Source of the DNA: Bacteroidota bacterium | GTDB lineage: Bacteria; Bacteroidota; Bacteroidia; NS11-12g; UBA955 | NCBI GenBank assembly: GCA_027488835.1 | Contig: JAIYAW010000001.1 | Coordinates: 1-64,000 of the forward strand | Reading direction: 5' to 3' | Length of the DNA: 64,000 bases | Shown: positions 47,982-58,217 of the stretch, piece after piece | Position numbering within the stretch: the stretch's first letter is position 1 | Layout: every line of letters begins with the position of its first letter | Notes under the pieces: generated by a model | What the model saw: only the letters and a program-made list of their open reading frames with translations | Database searches by the model: none | Told to the model about the DNA's origin: nothing | Position numbers and translations under genes: made by a program

Positions 47982-50291
47982 TTACGCAACCTTATGCGGT
48001 TTCATTTTAAGGATAATCATTTTTGAAGTTGGGGTATTACTTCTATCTGCAACACTATCAATAGGAACCAGCACATTGGTTTCTGGGAAATATGTAGCTG
48101 AGCATCCTTCAGGAATACTAAATTCAATAATGATAAAATTTCTAGCAACTCGTTCAACACCATTGTGGTGATTATACAAATCAACCTTATCTCCGGCTTT
48201 GTAGCCTAATTTTACAATATCGTTGTGATTCATAAAGATTACCCTCCTTTCGTTATGAACCCCTCTGTAACGATCATCTAATCCATAAATGGTTGTATTG
48301 AATTGATCATGACTTCTGATGGTCATCATAATCAATTCATCTTTCTCAATTTGAATTGGAGTAACTGTGGCAACCTTAAAATTAGCTTTACCGGTATTTG
48401 TTTTAAAAACACCTTCACGGGCAGAATTTGGCAAATAGAAACCGCCAGGCAACTTAGATCTATCGTTGTAATGATCAAATCCTGGAATGGTTCTTTCAAT
48501 ATCCCAACGAATATTGTCGTAGTGCTCCATATATTTATCCCAATTCACTACCGTTTTCTCTTTGAAAACAGATTTTGCCATTTTACATACAATCAAAGGC
48601 TCACTGAGTAAATTTTTAGAAACCGGTTTTAACATTCCCTTAGACATTTGAATAACGCCCATAGAATTTTCGCAGGTTACATATTGAAGTTCTCCATTGA
48701 CTTTGTCTTCATCGGACCTACCAAAGCAAGGAAGAATAATTGCTTCTTTGCCGGTTATGAGATGGCTACGATTCAACTTGGTTGAAATTTGAACGGTTAA
48801 ATTACATTTTGATAAAGCTTCGCCAGTGTAGATTGTGTCTGGGGTAGCCGAAAGGAAATTCCCTCCCATTGCAATAAAAACTTTGGCCTTATTTTGGTGC
48901 ATGGCTTTGATACAATCAACCACATCGAAACCGTGGTCTTGAGGTGGTTTAAAACCAAATGACTTTTCAATATTCTCCAAGAAAACCGGCGATGGTTTTT
49001 CATAAATACCCATTGTTCTGTCGCCTTGAACATTTGAATGTCCACGAACAGGACAAGTTCCTGCGCCTTTTTTACCTATGCTTCCTTTGGCAATTAATAA
49101 GTTTACAACTTCCTGAATTGTTACGACAGCGTTTTTATGTTGGGTTAAGCCCATTGCCCAACACGCAATAATTTTCTTTTTGTGTTTAATTGCCTCAAAA
49201 GTTTCTTGAATTTGCTCGAGGGAAATTCCTGAGTTTTCAACTAGCCAAGAAAAATCTTGGGCTAATATATTTTCCTTCCAACTCTCAAAACCCGCAGTAT
49301 CATTTTCAATAAAATCAAGATCTAAAACGGTACCGGGATTTTTCTCTTCTTCCTTTAACAATAAATATTCTAATGCTTGCATTAGGGCCAAATCGCCGTT
49401 GATTTTCACTTGCAAAAATATATCGGTTAGCTTGGCTTTGATACCCAAAGCTCCTTTGATTGATTGAGGATCTTTAAATGCAACCAAGCCTGTTTCTGGC
49501 AATGGATTTACTGAAATAATGGTTGCACCATGCTCTTTGGCTTTCTGCAAAGCACTCAACATTCTCGGGTGATTTGTACCTGGATTTTGACCAATGATCA
49601 TGATTACATCGGCTTCATAAAAATCTTCCAACTTCACACTTCCTTTACCAATACCAACAGATTCACTTAAAGCAACACCACTAGATTCATGGCACATATT
49701 ACTGCAATCTGGCAAATTATTGGTTCCAAATTCTCGAACAAAGAGCTGATACAAAAAGGCAGCTTCATTGCTTGTTCTACCTGAGGTATAAAAAACCGCT
49801 TCGTGAGGAGATTGAAGGGCATTTAAATGGGTTCCTATTTTCTCAAACGCAGTATCCCAAGAAATGGGTTGATAATGTGTTGCACCCTCTGCCAAATACA
49901 TTGGTTCAGCCAAACGACCTTTTTTACCAATTTCGTAATCATTTAATTCAGACAAATCGGCAACACTATTTTTTGCAAAAAAATCAGCTGTTAACTTTTT
50001 GGTTGTTGCCTCTTCCGCCACAGCCTTTGCTCCATTTTCGCAATATTCACCAATTTGAGATCGATCATCATCCGGATCAGGCCATGCACAACTTGGACAA
50101 TCGAAACCTCCTTTTTGGTTTAGGCTAAATAACGCTTTCACACCCCTAACCATATTCATTTCACTAAAAACATGCTTCACAGCAACACCAACACCGGTTA
50201 ATCCGGCAGCTGATTCACTTGGCAATGTTAGCCTTAAATTTAAAAGTGTTTCTGGGTTTTCAGCCTTAGGAATATGCTTGTTTTCTGACAT
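47982..50291 (-). CDS. FdhF/YdeP-family molybdopterin oxidoreductase
   Basis: KGGFDCPSCAWPDPDDDRSQIGEYCENGAKAVAEEATTKKL; NLPDCSNMCHESSGVALSESVGIGKGSVKLEDFYEADVIMIIGQNPGTNHPRM; GKKGAGTCPVRGHSNVQGDRTMG. Confidence 0.93.
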   Translation of the reverse strand: MSENKHIPKAENPETLLNLRLTLPSESAAGLTGVGVAVKHVFSEMNMVRGVKALFSLNQKGGFDCPSCAWPDPDDDRSQIGEYCENGAKAVAEEATTKKLTADFFAKNSVADLSELNDYEIGKKGRLAEPMYLAEGATHYQPISWDTAFEKIGTHLNALQSPHEAVFYTSGRTSNEAAFLYQLFVREFGTNNLPDCSNMCHESSGVALSESVGIGKGSVKLEDFYEADVIMIIGQNPGTNHPRMLSALQKAKEHGATIISVNPLPETGLVAFKDPQSIKGALGIKAKLTDIFLQVKINGDLALMQALEYLLLKEEEKNPGTVLDLDFIENDTAGFESWKENILAQDFSWLVENSGISLEQIQETFEAIKHKKKIIACWAMGLTQHKNAVVTIQEVVNLLIAKGSIGKKGAGTCPVRGHSNVQGDRTMGIYEKPSPVFLENIEKSFGFKPPQDHGFDVVDCIKAMHQNKAKVFIAMGGNFLSATPDTIYTGEALSKCNLTVQISTKLNRSHLITGKEAIILPCFGRSDEDKVNGELQYVTCENSMGVIQMSKGMLKPVSKNLLSEPLIVCKMAKSVFKEKTVVNWDKYMEHYDNIRWDIERTIPGFDHYNDRSKLPGGFYLPNSAREGVFKTNTGKANFKVATVTPIQIEKDELIMMTIRSHDQFNTTIYGLDDRYRGVHNERRVIFMNHNDIVKLGYKAGDKVDLYNHHNGVERVARNFIIIEFSIPEGCSATYFPETNVLVPIDSVADRSNTPTSKMIILKMKPHKVA

Positions 50292-50384
50292 AATATTAAA
50301 TGATCATGCTAAAATACTGAAAACTTCGGAAATCAAATGAATTATGCAAATAATTTAACCCTCAAATAGATTATCATGTAAAAT

Positions 50385-51236
50385 TTATAATACAATTCTT
50401 TCAGGTGCCGCATAAATATTAAATCGATTGTCCCTCAAAAAACCTACCAATGTGATATCCAATTCTTGGGCGAGATCGACGGCTAAACTTGATGGCGCAC
50501 CTACGGCACAAATCATTCTAAATCCAACCATACTTGCCTTTTGCACCAATTCAAAACTTACCCTACCACTTAAAAATAAAATATGGTTAAATAATGGAAT
50601 TTCATTTTTTTGGACTACGCTACCAATTAATTTATCGAGCGCATTATGCCTTCCAACATCCTCTTTAATGTCAATGAGTTCACCAATCAAATTAAACAAT
50701 GCTGAGGCATGAATTCCTCCCGAATAATTAAAATTTTCTTGGGCATTTCGCAACCTATCATTCAAGGTTAAAAGTACCTTTTTCTCGATTTTCCATTTCT
50801 CTGAAGGAACGATTATTGGACATGCAATTTTTACAGCATCAATTGATGCTTTGCCACAAACTCCACAACTTGAAGTGGTATAAAAATTCCGTTCTAATTT
50901 TGATAAATCGAATTGAATATTTCCATTTAAATGAAATTTGATTTGATTTGATGTCAATCCATCAAATGGCTCTACTGAGCCAAATTCTTCAATTTTATTT
51001 ATTTGATTAAAAGATTGAATAATTCCCTCTGTAAATAAAAAACCTGTGGTTAACTCAATGTCGTTGCCAGGCGTTCTCATGGTCACTGCAATATTTTTTT
51101 CAACCCAAATACCATCTAAAAAATGAACCAAAATAATTTCTAATGGCTCTTCAACAGATAGCATATCATTCACATATTCTATATCTGAATGATTAACTTT
51201 TATTATTTCTGAGGGAGTTAAAGCAAACTTTGTCAT
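50385..51236 (-). CDS. fdhD: Formate dehydrogenase accessory sulfurtransferase FdhD
   Basis: TMRTPGNDIELTTGFLFTEGII; TTSSCGVCGKASIDA; IKEDVGRHNALDKLIG; SGRVSFELVQKASMVGFRMICAVGAPSSLAVDLA. Confidence 0.94.
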   Translation of the reverse strand: MTKFALTPSEIIKVNHSDIEYVNDMLSVEEPLEIILVHFLDGIWVEKNIAVTMRTPGNDIELTTGFLFTEGIIQSFNQINKIEEFGSVEPFDGLTSNQIKFHLNGNIQFDLSKLERNFYTTSSCGVCGKASIDAVKIACPIIVPSEKWKIEKKVLLTLNDRLRNAQENFNYSGGIHASALFNLIGELIDIKEDVGRHNALDKLIGSVVQKNEIPLFNHILFLSGRVSFELVQKASMVGFRMICAVGAPSSLAVDLAQELDITLVGFLRDNRFNIYAAPERIVL

Positions 51237-51796
51237 TGGGTTATTGGTGTATCAATACTTAAAATATCATTATTGTGAGGTGTTCTCAAAATTAACGGTT
51301 TTATCAATTCTAAAAAATGCCGAAGCGATGTTTGTTTAGATTGCCAAAAATCATGAAGTTTTTTCAAATCCTCTAAACAATAAATGGCAACCAATGGTTC
51401 TAAATATCCATTTGCATTGTTCATAAAACAGACCGATTTATTTGACTCTAAAAAATTATCCTTTAAACTTTTTAACGCTTCATTTGACAAATACGGATAA
51501 TCGCATCCGAGAAGAAAAAACGAACAATCTGGATAAAATTTCAGCGCGGACAATAAACCACTTATTGGCCCATTATTTTCAAACTCTTTTTGATCTAACA
51601 CAACCTCGTAATTTCCATAAGCAGCATTTTCTTTGCCGCTAACAATTACTTTATTTACAAATGGCAACAACTGATTTGCTGCATATTCAAATTGAGGTTT
51701 ATCATGATAATTTATAAATGCTTTATCAACCTTCATTCTGCTACTTTCACCAGCTGCCAAGATTAATCCTATGAGTTGATTTGAAGGGGTTAACAT
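51233..51796 (-). CDS. mobA: Molybdenum cofactor guanylyltransferase
   Basis: LIGLILAAGESSRMKVDKAFINYHDKPQFEYA; GPISGLLSALKFYPDCSFFLLGCDYPYLS. Confidence 0.9.
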   Translation of the reverse strand: MLTPSNQLIGLILAAGESSRMKVDKAFINYHDKPQFEYAANQLLPFVNKVIVSGKENAAYGNYEVVLDQKEFENNGPISGLLSALKFYPDCSFFLLGCDYPYLSNEALKSLKDNFLESNKSVCFMNNANGYLEPLVAIYCLEDLKKLHDFWQSKQTSLRHFLELIKPLILRTPHNNDILSIDTPITQ

Positions 51797-51858
51797 TTAT
51801 ATTTTTTTCTTTGAAAAACAAACTTAAAGTAAAAGTAGCATTTTTGTACTGAAAAGGT

Positions 51859-52311
51859 ATGCGTGTAGTCATTCAAAGGGTAAAAAAAGCCAGTGTTTCA
51901 ATAGATGAACAAATTGTTGGAAATATCAACCAAGGATTATTGATTTTTTTGGGAATTGAAAATGTAGATGATGAAAATGACATAAAATGGCTCGTTCAAA
52001 AGATACTTGGTTTACGTATTTTTTCAGATGCCGAAGGAAAAATGAATTTATCAGTTTCAGATATAGAGGGCGAGCTTTTAATAGTGAGCCAATTCACACT
52101 TTTTGCTTCTACTGTGAAGGGAAATAGACCCTCTTTTTTAAAATCTGCAAAGCCGGATATTTCTATACCCATTTATGAAAAATTCATTGATACAATCAAA
52201 ATAGAAACTTCTTTAAAAATTGCAACGGGTCAATTTGGGGCCGACATGGAAGTGTCGTTAATTAACGACGGGCCAGTAACAATAATTATTGATTCCAAAG
52301 TTCGGGAATAA
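51859..52311 (+). CDS. dtd: D-aminoacyl-tRNA deacylase
   Basis: MRVVIQRVKKASVSIDEQIVGNINQGLLIFLGIE; GELLIVSQFTLFASTVKGNRPSF; TGQFGADMEVSLINDGPVTIIID. Confidence 0.96.
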   Translation: MRVVIQRVKKASVSIDEQIVGNINQGLLIFLGIENVDDENDIKWLVQKILGLRIFSDAEGKMNLSVSDIEGELLIVSQFTLFASTVKGNRPSFLKSAKPDISIPIYEKFIDTIKIETSLKIATGQFGADMEVSLINDGPVTIIIDSKVRE

Positions 52312-52379
52312 TGCAAATGGTGGTTAATTACATTTTTGGGGTTATTTTTGTACTTGCATTTGTAATCTCAAATCAATAA

Positions 52380-55300
52380 ATGTTTTCAATATCTAGTAAT
52401 TTCCCTTCAAAAAATAATTGCAAAGCAATTCTTTTTTTCACTTGCTTTGTTTTACAAAATTTTTTATTTTCACAAATATCAACATTTTCTGATACCTCTA
52501 TTGTTCCTTTACTTCAACAAGATGGCAAATACACTTTGGTTAAAAAGGGAACAAAAACCAGTATTAATAATTTATCATTTACAACAATCAGCCGATTTAA
52601 TGATGGAATTGCGATCATTGAAAATTTGGGAAAATTTGGATATATAAACCTAGAAGGAAAGGTAATAGTTGATCCCAAATACAACGAAGCGGGTATCTTT
52701 CGTGAAGGAATCGCAAAAATTTCGTCCAAAAACAAATACGGTTTCATCAACAAAAAAGGAGAAAATATTACCGATGAAATTTTCATCGATGCAGGAAATT
52801 TCTCAAATGGGATGGCTTGCGTTAAAATTTCAAAAAAATGGGGTTTTATCAATTCAACTGGCAAAATTGTAATTGATTACATTTACGACGACGCTGGAGA
52901 TTTTAGTGAAGATTTAGCAAATGTGAAGGTGGGTGAAAAGTGGGGGTATATCAATAAACAAGGGATTATGTTTCCCTCAGGAAACCAGAATTTCAAATTC
53001 AAAAATAGCAGTTCAAGTTCCTTAGTCAATGTAAAAAAGGGAGGAAAATGGGGCTACATGGACAAAGAAGGCAAAATGGCGATCAAGTGTTCTTTTTCTT
53101 CTGCCCATGAATTTAGTGAAGACTTGGCAAGGATTGAAATAAATGGAAAATTTGGCTTTATAGATTATTCAGGCAATCAAATTATTAAAGCCAACTACGA
53201 TTATGCCAATGACTTCCATGAAGGCTTAGCGGGTGTTAAAACTGGTGAACTTTGGGGTTATATTGACAAAACAGGAAATAAAATTATTCCACCTCAGTTC
53301 AATGGTGTTGGCAATTTCTCAAATGGGGTTGCTTGGGTAGAGCTTGATGGTGAATTTGGACTTATTGGCAAAGATGGAGAATTTTTATTTTTAAACAGAT
53401 TTGAAGATCATGGGAATTTTTCTGAAGGATTGGCAGCAATTAAAGTGCGTGGATTTTGGGGTTATATTGATTTAACAGGTGAATATGTTATTCAACCAAA
53501 ATTCTCTTCAGCTGAAGAATTCATTAATGGAATTGCCAAAATTGAATTAAGCGGAAAATCAGATTTCATCAACAAGTCTGGTAACAATATTGTTTCGTCA
53601 AAATTCGATTATGACTATGCCGGTGAATTTAAAGAGGGTTTATCCAGAATTAAAGTGGGTGAAAACTGGGGCTATTTAAACTATATGGGAAACATAGTAA
53701 TAGAACCTCAATTTTCAAATGCGTTTGATTTCAGCGAAGGATTTGCTAAAATAGAAAAGAATGGTTCTTTTGGCTTTATTGATGTTCAAGGTAAAGAAAT
53801 TATTGAACCCCAATTTGAAGATGCAGGAAATTTTCAAAATGGATTTGCTCCAGTTTATCTTAACGGGTTTTGGGGCTATATAAATACAAAAGGCAAAATA
53901 GTAATTTCTGAGAAATTTGAACAGGCATACAACTTTTCTAATGAATTGGCTTGTGTAAAATATCAAGACACGTTTTTCTTTATTGATCAATTTGGTAATA
54001 AAGCCAATGATTCTACTTTTGAATTTGCAACGGGCTTTTCGCAAAATGGTTTTGCCATTTTTAGAAAAAATGGATATTATGGCATTGTTGATGTTAAAGG
54101 AAAGACTATCATTCCCGCCAAATTTAATGATATTGGCGGGATTTATGATAACTATTTTACTGCTTCATTGTCTGGTAATTGGGGATTGTTTTCAGTATTG
54201 AAAAACACTGAAATTATCAAACCTATTTTTCAAGCAGTGGGAGTTCTTTCAGATAGTTTGCTGCCTATTAAAGATAAAAACAAATGGGGATTTGTAGATT
54301 TAAAAAGTAAAATTGTCATTGAAACAAAATTCGACTTGGTTGGTGAATTTAATTTTGGAACCGCGAATGTTAAATTAAATGGGAAATGGGGTTTGATTGA
54401 TAAAAATGGAAAATTTCTAATTAACCCCAAATTTGATGATGCAGGTACCCTGAACGAAAACCAAATTAATGTTAAATTCAACAACAAGTGGGGTTATGTA
54501 GATAAATTTGGAAATTCAGTTTTCATTCCCAAATACAATTTGGCAGGAAAATTTTCTAATAAACTTGCGCCTGTAAAAATTGGCGATAAGTGGGGATTTA
54601 TTAATAATGCCGGAACGATGGCAATTGAACCAATCTACAATTATGCCAGTGAGTTTAAAAATGGCTATGCTTTTGTTGAAAAGGAATCTTTGTACGGGTT
54701 AATCAATGATGAAGGTATGGAAGTGATTAAACCCATGTTTGAAGATTTATCTTTTGTAAATAATGATTTGGCAAATGCCAAGAAAAATGGAAAATACGGT
54801 TTTGTAAATTTATCTGGTGAATTTGTTATTTACCCAATTTATGATGAGCCCTCAGATTTTATTGGCGAATATGCAAAAGTGAAAACGAATGATTTTTATG
54901 GAATCATCAATTCTAACGGTCAATATATAATACAACCCAATTTAGAAGACTGCGGAAATTTTTCAATTGAATTAACCAAGACATCACTGCAAGGTGGTAA
55001 TGGGTTTATGGGCGCTGATGGCAAATTGAGTGAATTTGTAGTTCCAATTTACGAAAGTGCATCGCATTACTCAAATGGATTGGCCATTGCTCAAATAAAT
55101 GGGCTCTATGGTTGCATCGATAAGCTTTCAAATTTCACAATAAACCCAACTTACAATTCAATAGAACCCTTTGCAAAAGGACTTGCTAAAGTTGAAATTA
55201 ATGGAAATTTCGGATTGATTAACGAAAGTGGGGCATTGGTTGTACCTGCGAAATATGAAAATATTGGAACACTCAACGAAGAGTGTATTTGGGTAAATGA

Positions 55301-56483
55301 AAAAGGCTTATTCGGTTATATTGACAAAAACGGAAAAATCTTAATTCCACCTCAGTATGATGGCGCAAATGATTTCCAAAATGGATTAGCACCTGTATTT
55401 TACGAAGGGAAATATGGATACATTGACAAATTCGGTAGTCCCATTATACCAAATATTTACGACAATGCACTTACATTTTGTGAAGGATTGGCGGCGGTTT
55501 CAAATAACCAAAATTGGGGATTTATTGATACGACAAACAATATTACTATACCCTTGGATTTTAGCTTAGTATATTCATTTCATGAAGGATTAGCAGCTGC
55601 TCGAGAAAACGGAAAATGGGGATTTATAGACAAAAAAGGAAACAAATCAATACCTTTTAACTTTAATATGGTAAATGACTTCAGTGAAGGAATGGCTGGG
55701 GTAAATATTAACAACAAATGGGGATTTATTAATAAAACTGGTACCATTATAATTGCTCCGACTTATGAAAATACAACATCTTTTCATGAGGGATTGGCCG
55801 CAGTTCAGATGAACAAAAAGTGGGGATTTATTGATCAAACTGGCGCATTAATTATTCCATTTAATTACGATGAAGTTGGAATTTTTCACGAAGGAATTGC
55901 CAATATCAAAAATGGTGGTTTTTGGGGATATATAGACAAAGCCGGAAATGCCCAGATTTTTCGAACGGCAAATTTTGATCAAGCACTTCCTTTTAATCAG
56001 AAACTCGCAGCAGTTAAATTAGAAGATAAATGGGGGTTTGTAAACAAAAATTTTACATTTGAAATTGAACCAAAATACGATTTAGTAGGGAATTTTAAAA
56101 CCAACCTAGCAAAAATAAGCATTGCCAATTCGATTGGCTTTATTGATGCCATGGGGAGGTTAAAACTTGAACTGGGTGAAATTGAAATAAGTAATTTTTC
56201 ATGTGGATTGGCCAAAATTCAAATAAACGAAAAATTTGGATTTTATAATGCAAATGGAATTTTAACAATTCCAGCTGTATTTGAAAATGCTTCAGATTTT
56301 GTAAATAACATTGCCAAGGTTCAAAAAGATGGCAAATGGGGTTATATTGGATTGAATGGCCAATTTTTAATTCCAAATGAATTTGACAGCGCCGATGATT
56401 TTGTGAATGGCGTTGGGCTTGTAGAATTAAAAGGAAAACAATTTTACATTGATATCAAAGGATATAAATATTTACAAGAGTAA
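52380..56483 (+). CDS. Giant secreted WG-repeat protein (1367 aa)
   Basis: Signal-like N-terminus, then dozens of WG repeats such as F.EGLA.VK..GKWGYIDKTGN.IIPP.FD.A..F at about 35-aa spacing through to the C-terminus. Confidence 0.93.
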   Translation: MFSISSNFPSKNNCKAILFFTCFVLQNFLFSQISTFSDTSIVPLLQQDGKYTLVKKGTKTSINNLSFTTISRFNDGIAIIENLGKFGYINLEGKVIVDPKYNEAGIFREGIAKISSKNKYGFINKKGENITDEIFIDAGNFSNGMACVKISKKWGFINSTGKIVIDYIYDDAGDFSEDLANVKVGEKWGYINKQGIMFPSGNQNFKFKNSSSSSLVNVKKGGKWGYMDKEGKMAIKCSFSSAHEFSEDLARIEINGKFGFIDYSGNQIIKANYDYANDFHEGLAGVKTGELWGYIDKTGNKIIPPQFNGVGNFSNGVAWVELDGEFGLIGKDGEFLFLNRFEDHGNFSEGLAAIKVRGFWGYIDLTGEYVIQPKFSSAEEFINGIAKIELSGKSDFINKSGNNIVSSKFDYDYAGEFKEGLSRIKVGENWGYLNYMGNIVIEPQFSNAFDFSEGFAKIEKNGSFGFIDVQGKEIIEPQFEDAGNFQNGFAPVYLNGFWGYINTKGKIVISEKFEQAYNFSNELACVKYQDTFFFIDQFGNKANDSTFEFATGFSQNGFAIFRKNGYYGIVDVKGKTIIPAKFNDIGGIYDNYFTASLSGNWGLFSVLKNTEIIKPIFQAVGVLSDSLLPIKDKNKWGFVDLKSKIVIETKFDLVGEFNFGTANVKLNGKWGLIDKNGKFLINPKFDDAGTLNENQINVKFNNKWGYVDKFGNSVFIPKYNLAGKFSNKLAPVKIGDKWGFINNAGTMAIEPIYNYASEFKNGYAFVEKESLYGLINDEGMEVIKPMFEDLSFVNNDLANAKKNGKYGFVNLSGEFVIYPIYDEPSDFIGEYAKVKTNDFYGIINSNGQYIIQPNLEDCGNFSIELTKTSLQGGNGFMGADGKLSEFVVPIYESASHYSNGLAIAQINGLYGCIDKLSNFTINPTYNSIEPFAKGLAKVEINGNFGLINESGALVVPAKYENIGTLNEECIWVNEKGLFGYIDKNGKILIPPQYDGANDFQNGLAPVFYEGKYGYIDKFGSPIIPNIYDNALTFCEGLAAVSNNQNWGFIDTTNNITIPLDFSLVYSFHEGLAAARENGKWGFIDKKGNKSIPFNFNMVNDFSEGMAGVNINNKWGFINKTGTIIIAPTYENTTSFHEGLAAVQMNKKWGFIDQTGALIIPFNYDEVGIFHEGIANIKNGGFWGYIDKAGNAQIFRTANFDQALPFNQKLAAVKLEDKWGFVNKNFTFEIEPKYDLVGNFKTNLAKISIANSIGFIDAMGRLKLELGEIEISNFSCGLAKIQINEKFGFYNANGILTIPAVFENASDFVNNIAKVQKDGKWGYIGLNGQFLIPNEFDSADDFVNGVGLVELKGKQFYIDIKGYKYLQE

Positions 56484-57293
56484 ATTATCTATCAGCCGAA
56501 TATTGCCTAAAAACCCAGCATAAACGATTGCCTGATTGCCATTTTTAATTGAAGTAATTTCCATATTTGGCAAATTTACGTAATTCAAATATTCTGTCTT
56601 CAATCCCAAAATACTGAGTCGTTTAATTTCAAGTTCGCACGCTAATTGAGAATAGTTTTCCTCGTTTTTCAATAAGAGTAACGATTGATAGATTTGGTTT
56701 GCTACGTTAATTTCGTCATTTGTTAAACGCATATTCCTACTGCTCATTGCAAGACCAGAATTTTCACGTTTTGTTTCAACAATATTAAATTTGATTTCTT
56801 TAAAATATTCATCAATCAAAATTTTCACAACCATACACTGCTGTAAGTCTTTTTGACCAAAATAAACTTCATGGGGACTAATTAAACTAAAAAAACGATG
56901 GAGTACCTGTATTACGCCATTGAAGTGACCAGGCCTAAAATGTCCCTCAAAAACAGACTCTATAGAATTATTTGAAAGTTGTATATTAAATTCTTGATTG
57001 GGAGGATAAATGGTTTCATAACTTGGCAAAAAAACGGCATTTACACCTGCGTGTTTTAACAACTCCAAGTCTTTTTGAATCATTCTTGGATATTTATTGA
57101 GATCATCAGGGTTGTTAAACTGAAGTGGATTAACAAAAATACTCACAATCACATTTTCGCATGATTTTTTTGCTTCTTCAACCAAAGAAAGGTGACCTTG
57201 GTGCAAAGCACCCATGGTGGGCACAAAAGCCAATGATTTGGATAGAGATTTTCTATAATTAGTAAGCGAATGATTTGAAAATAAAATATTCAT
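56472..57293 (-). CDS. panC: Pantothenate synthetase
   Basis: FVPTMGALHQGHLSLVEEAKK; VSIFVNPLQF; VYFGQKDLQQCMVVKILI; SSRNMRL. Confidence 0.95.
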   Translation of the reverse strand: MNILFSNHSLTNYRKSLSKSLAFVPTMGALHQGHLSLVEEAKKSCENVIVSIFVNPLQFNNPDDLNKYPRMIQKDLELLKHAGVNAVFLPSYETIYPPNQEFNIQLSNNSIESVFEGHFRPGHFNGVIQVLHRFFSLISPHEVYFGQKDLQQCMVVKILIDEYFKEIKFNIVETKRENSGLAMSSRNMRLTNDEINVANQIYQSLLLLKNEENYSQLACELEIKRLSILGLKTEYLNYVNLPNMEITSIKNGNQAIVYAGFLGNIRLIDNLLL

Positions 57294-57336
57294 TGTTGAA
57301 ATCGCCCACAAATAAAGGAATTTACGGAGGTATTAT

Positions 57337-57368
57337 TTTGAAATTTCGATTTTTTTTCGTTAATTTTG
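57337..57368 (+). promoter_or_regulatory. Bacteroidetes-type promoter (TTTG-N20-TAATTTTG) for the GT5-domain gene
   Basis: TTTGAAATTTCGATTTTTTTTCGTTAATTTTG, 35 bp upstream of the ATG at 57403. Confidence 0.7.
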
Positions 57369-57402
57369 TATTCCGATTACTAAAACACTACAGTCACAAG
57401 CC

Positions 57403-58206
57403 ATGAGCCAAGAAAAAAAACGTGTTCTCTTTGTAAGTTCTGAGATGTCTCCTTTCCTTGAAACATCACCATTAGCTACAATTGCTAGAATGCTTCCACA
57501 AGCATTGCAGGAACAAGAAAATGAAATTCGAATATTGGTTCCTAGATTTGGTGTAATTAACGAAAGAAGAAACCGCTTACATGAGGTAGTTCGTTTGTCT
57601 GGAATTAATATTTCTATTGATGACAATGACAATCCATTGATTATCAAAGTTGCATCTATTCCAAATACAAAAATGCAAGTTTACTTCTTAGACAATGAAG
57701 ACTTTTTCCATAGAAAAGCAGTATTCAATGACGAAAACGGCAAATTTTTCGAAGATAATGACGAAAGAACTATATTCTTCTGTAAAGGGGTAATGGAAAC
57801 TGTAAAAAAATTAGGATGGTCGCCAGATATTATTCATTGCCAAGGTTGGATGACCAGTTTAATTCCTTTGTATTTGAAAACAATTTACAAGGATGAACCC
57901 GTTTTTAGAGGAACAAAAGTAATTTACAGTGTTTATCACGAAAATATTGACAATAGTTTGGGTGCAGATTTCGTGCGTAAAGCAAGTATGAATTCGATTG
58001 ATGAAATTTGCTTGGAATGTTTTGAAAACGCATCGGTTAACCAAGTGAATATTGGTGCTGTTATGCATTCAGATGGCATTGTAACTGGAAGCGATGAAGC
58101 CCATCGTTCAGTAGAAAATCACCTAGAAGGGAAATTAGTAATGCGTCATTCAGATGTTGATGCAGAACAAAATTATGTAACTTTCTACAAACAATTCATG
58201 CCTTAA
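57403..58206 (+). CDS. Glycogen/starch synthase N-terminal (GT5) domain-only protein
   Basis: RVLFVSSEMSPFLETSPLATIARMLPQALQEQENEIRILVPRFGVINERRNRLHEVVRLSG...PDIIHCQGWMTSLIPLYLKTIY; 267 aa, no second GT-B lobe. Confidence 0.82.
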   Translation: MSQEKKRVLFVSSEMSPFLETSPLATIARMLPQALQEQENEIRILVPRFGVINERRNRLHEVVRLSGINISIDDNDNPLIIKVASIPNTKMQVYFLDNEDFFHRKAVFNDENGKFFEDNDERTIFFCKGVMETVKKLGWSPDIIHCQGWMTSLIPLYLKTIYKDEPVFRGTKVIYSVYHENIDNSLGADFVRKASMNSIDEICLECFENASVNQVNIGAVMHSDGIVTGSDEAHRSVENHLEGKLVMRHSDVDAEQNYVTFYKQFMP

Positions 58207-58217
58207 TTTAAGATTAA

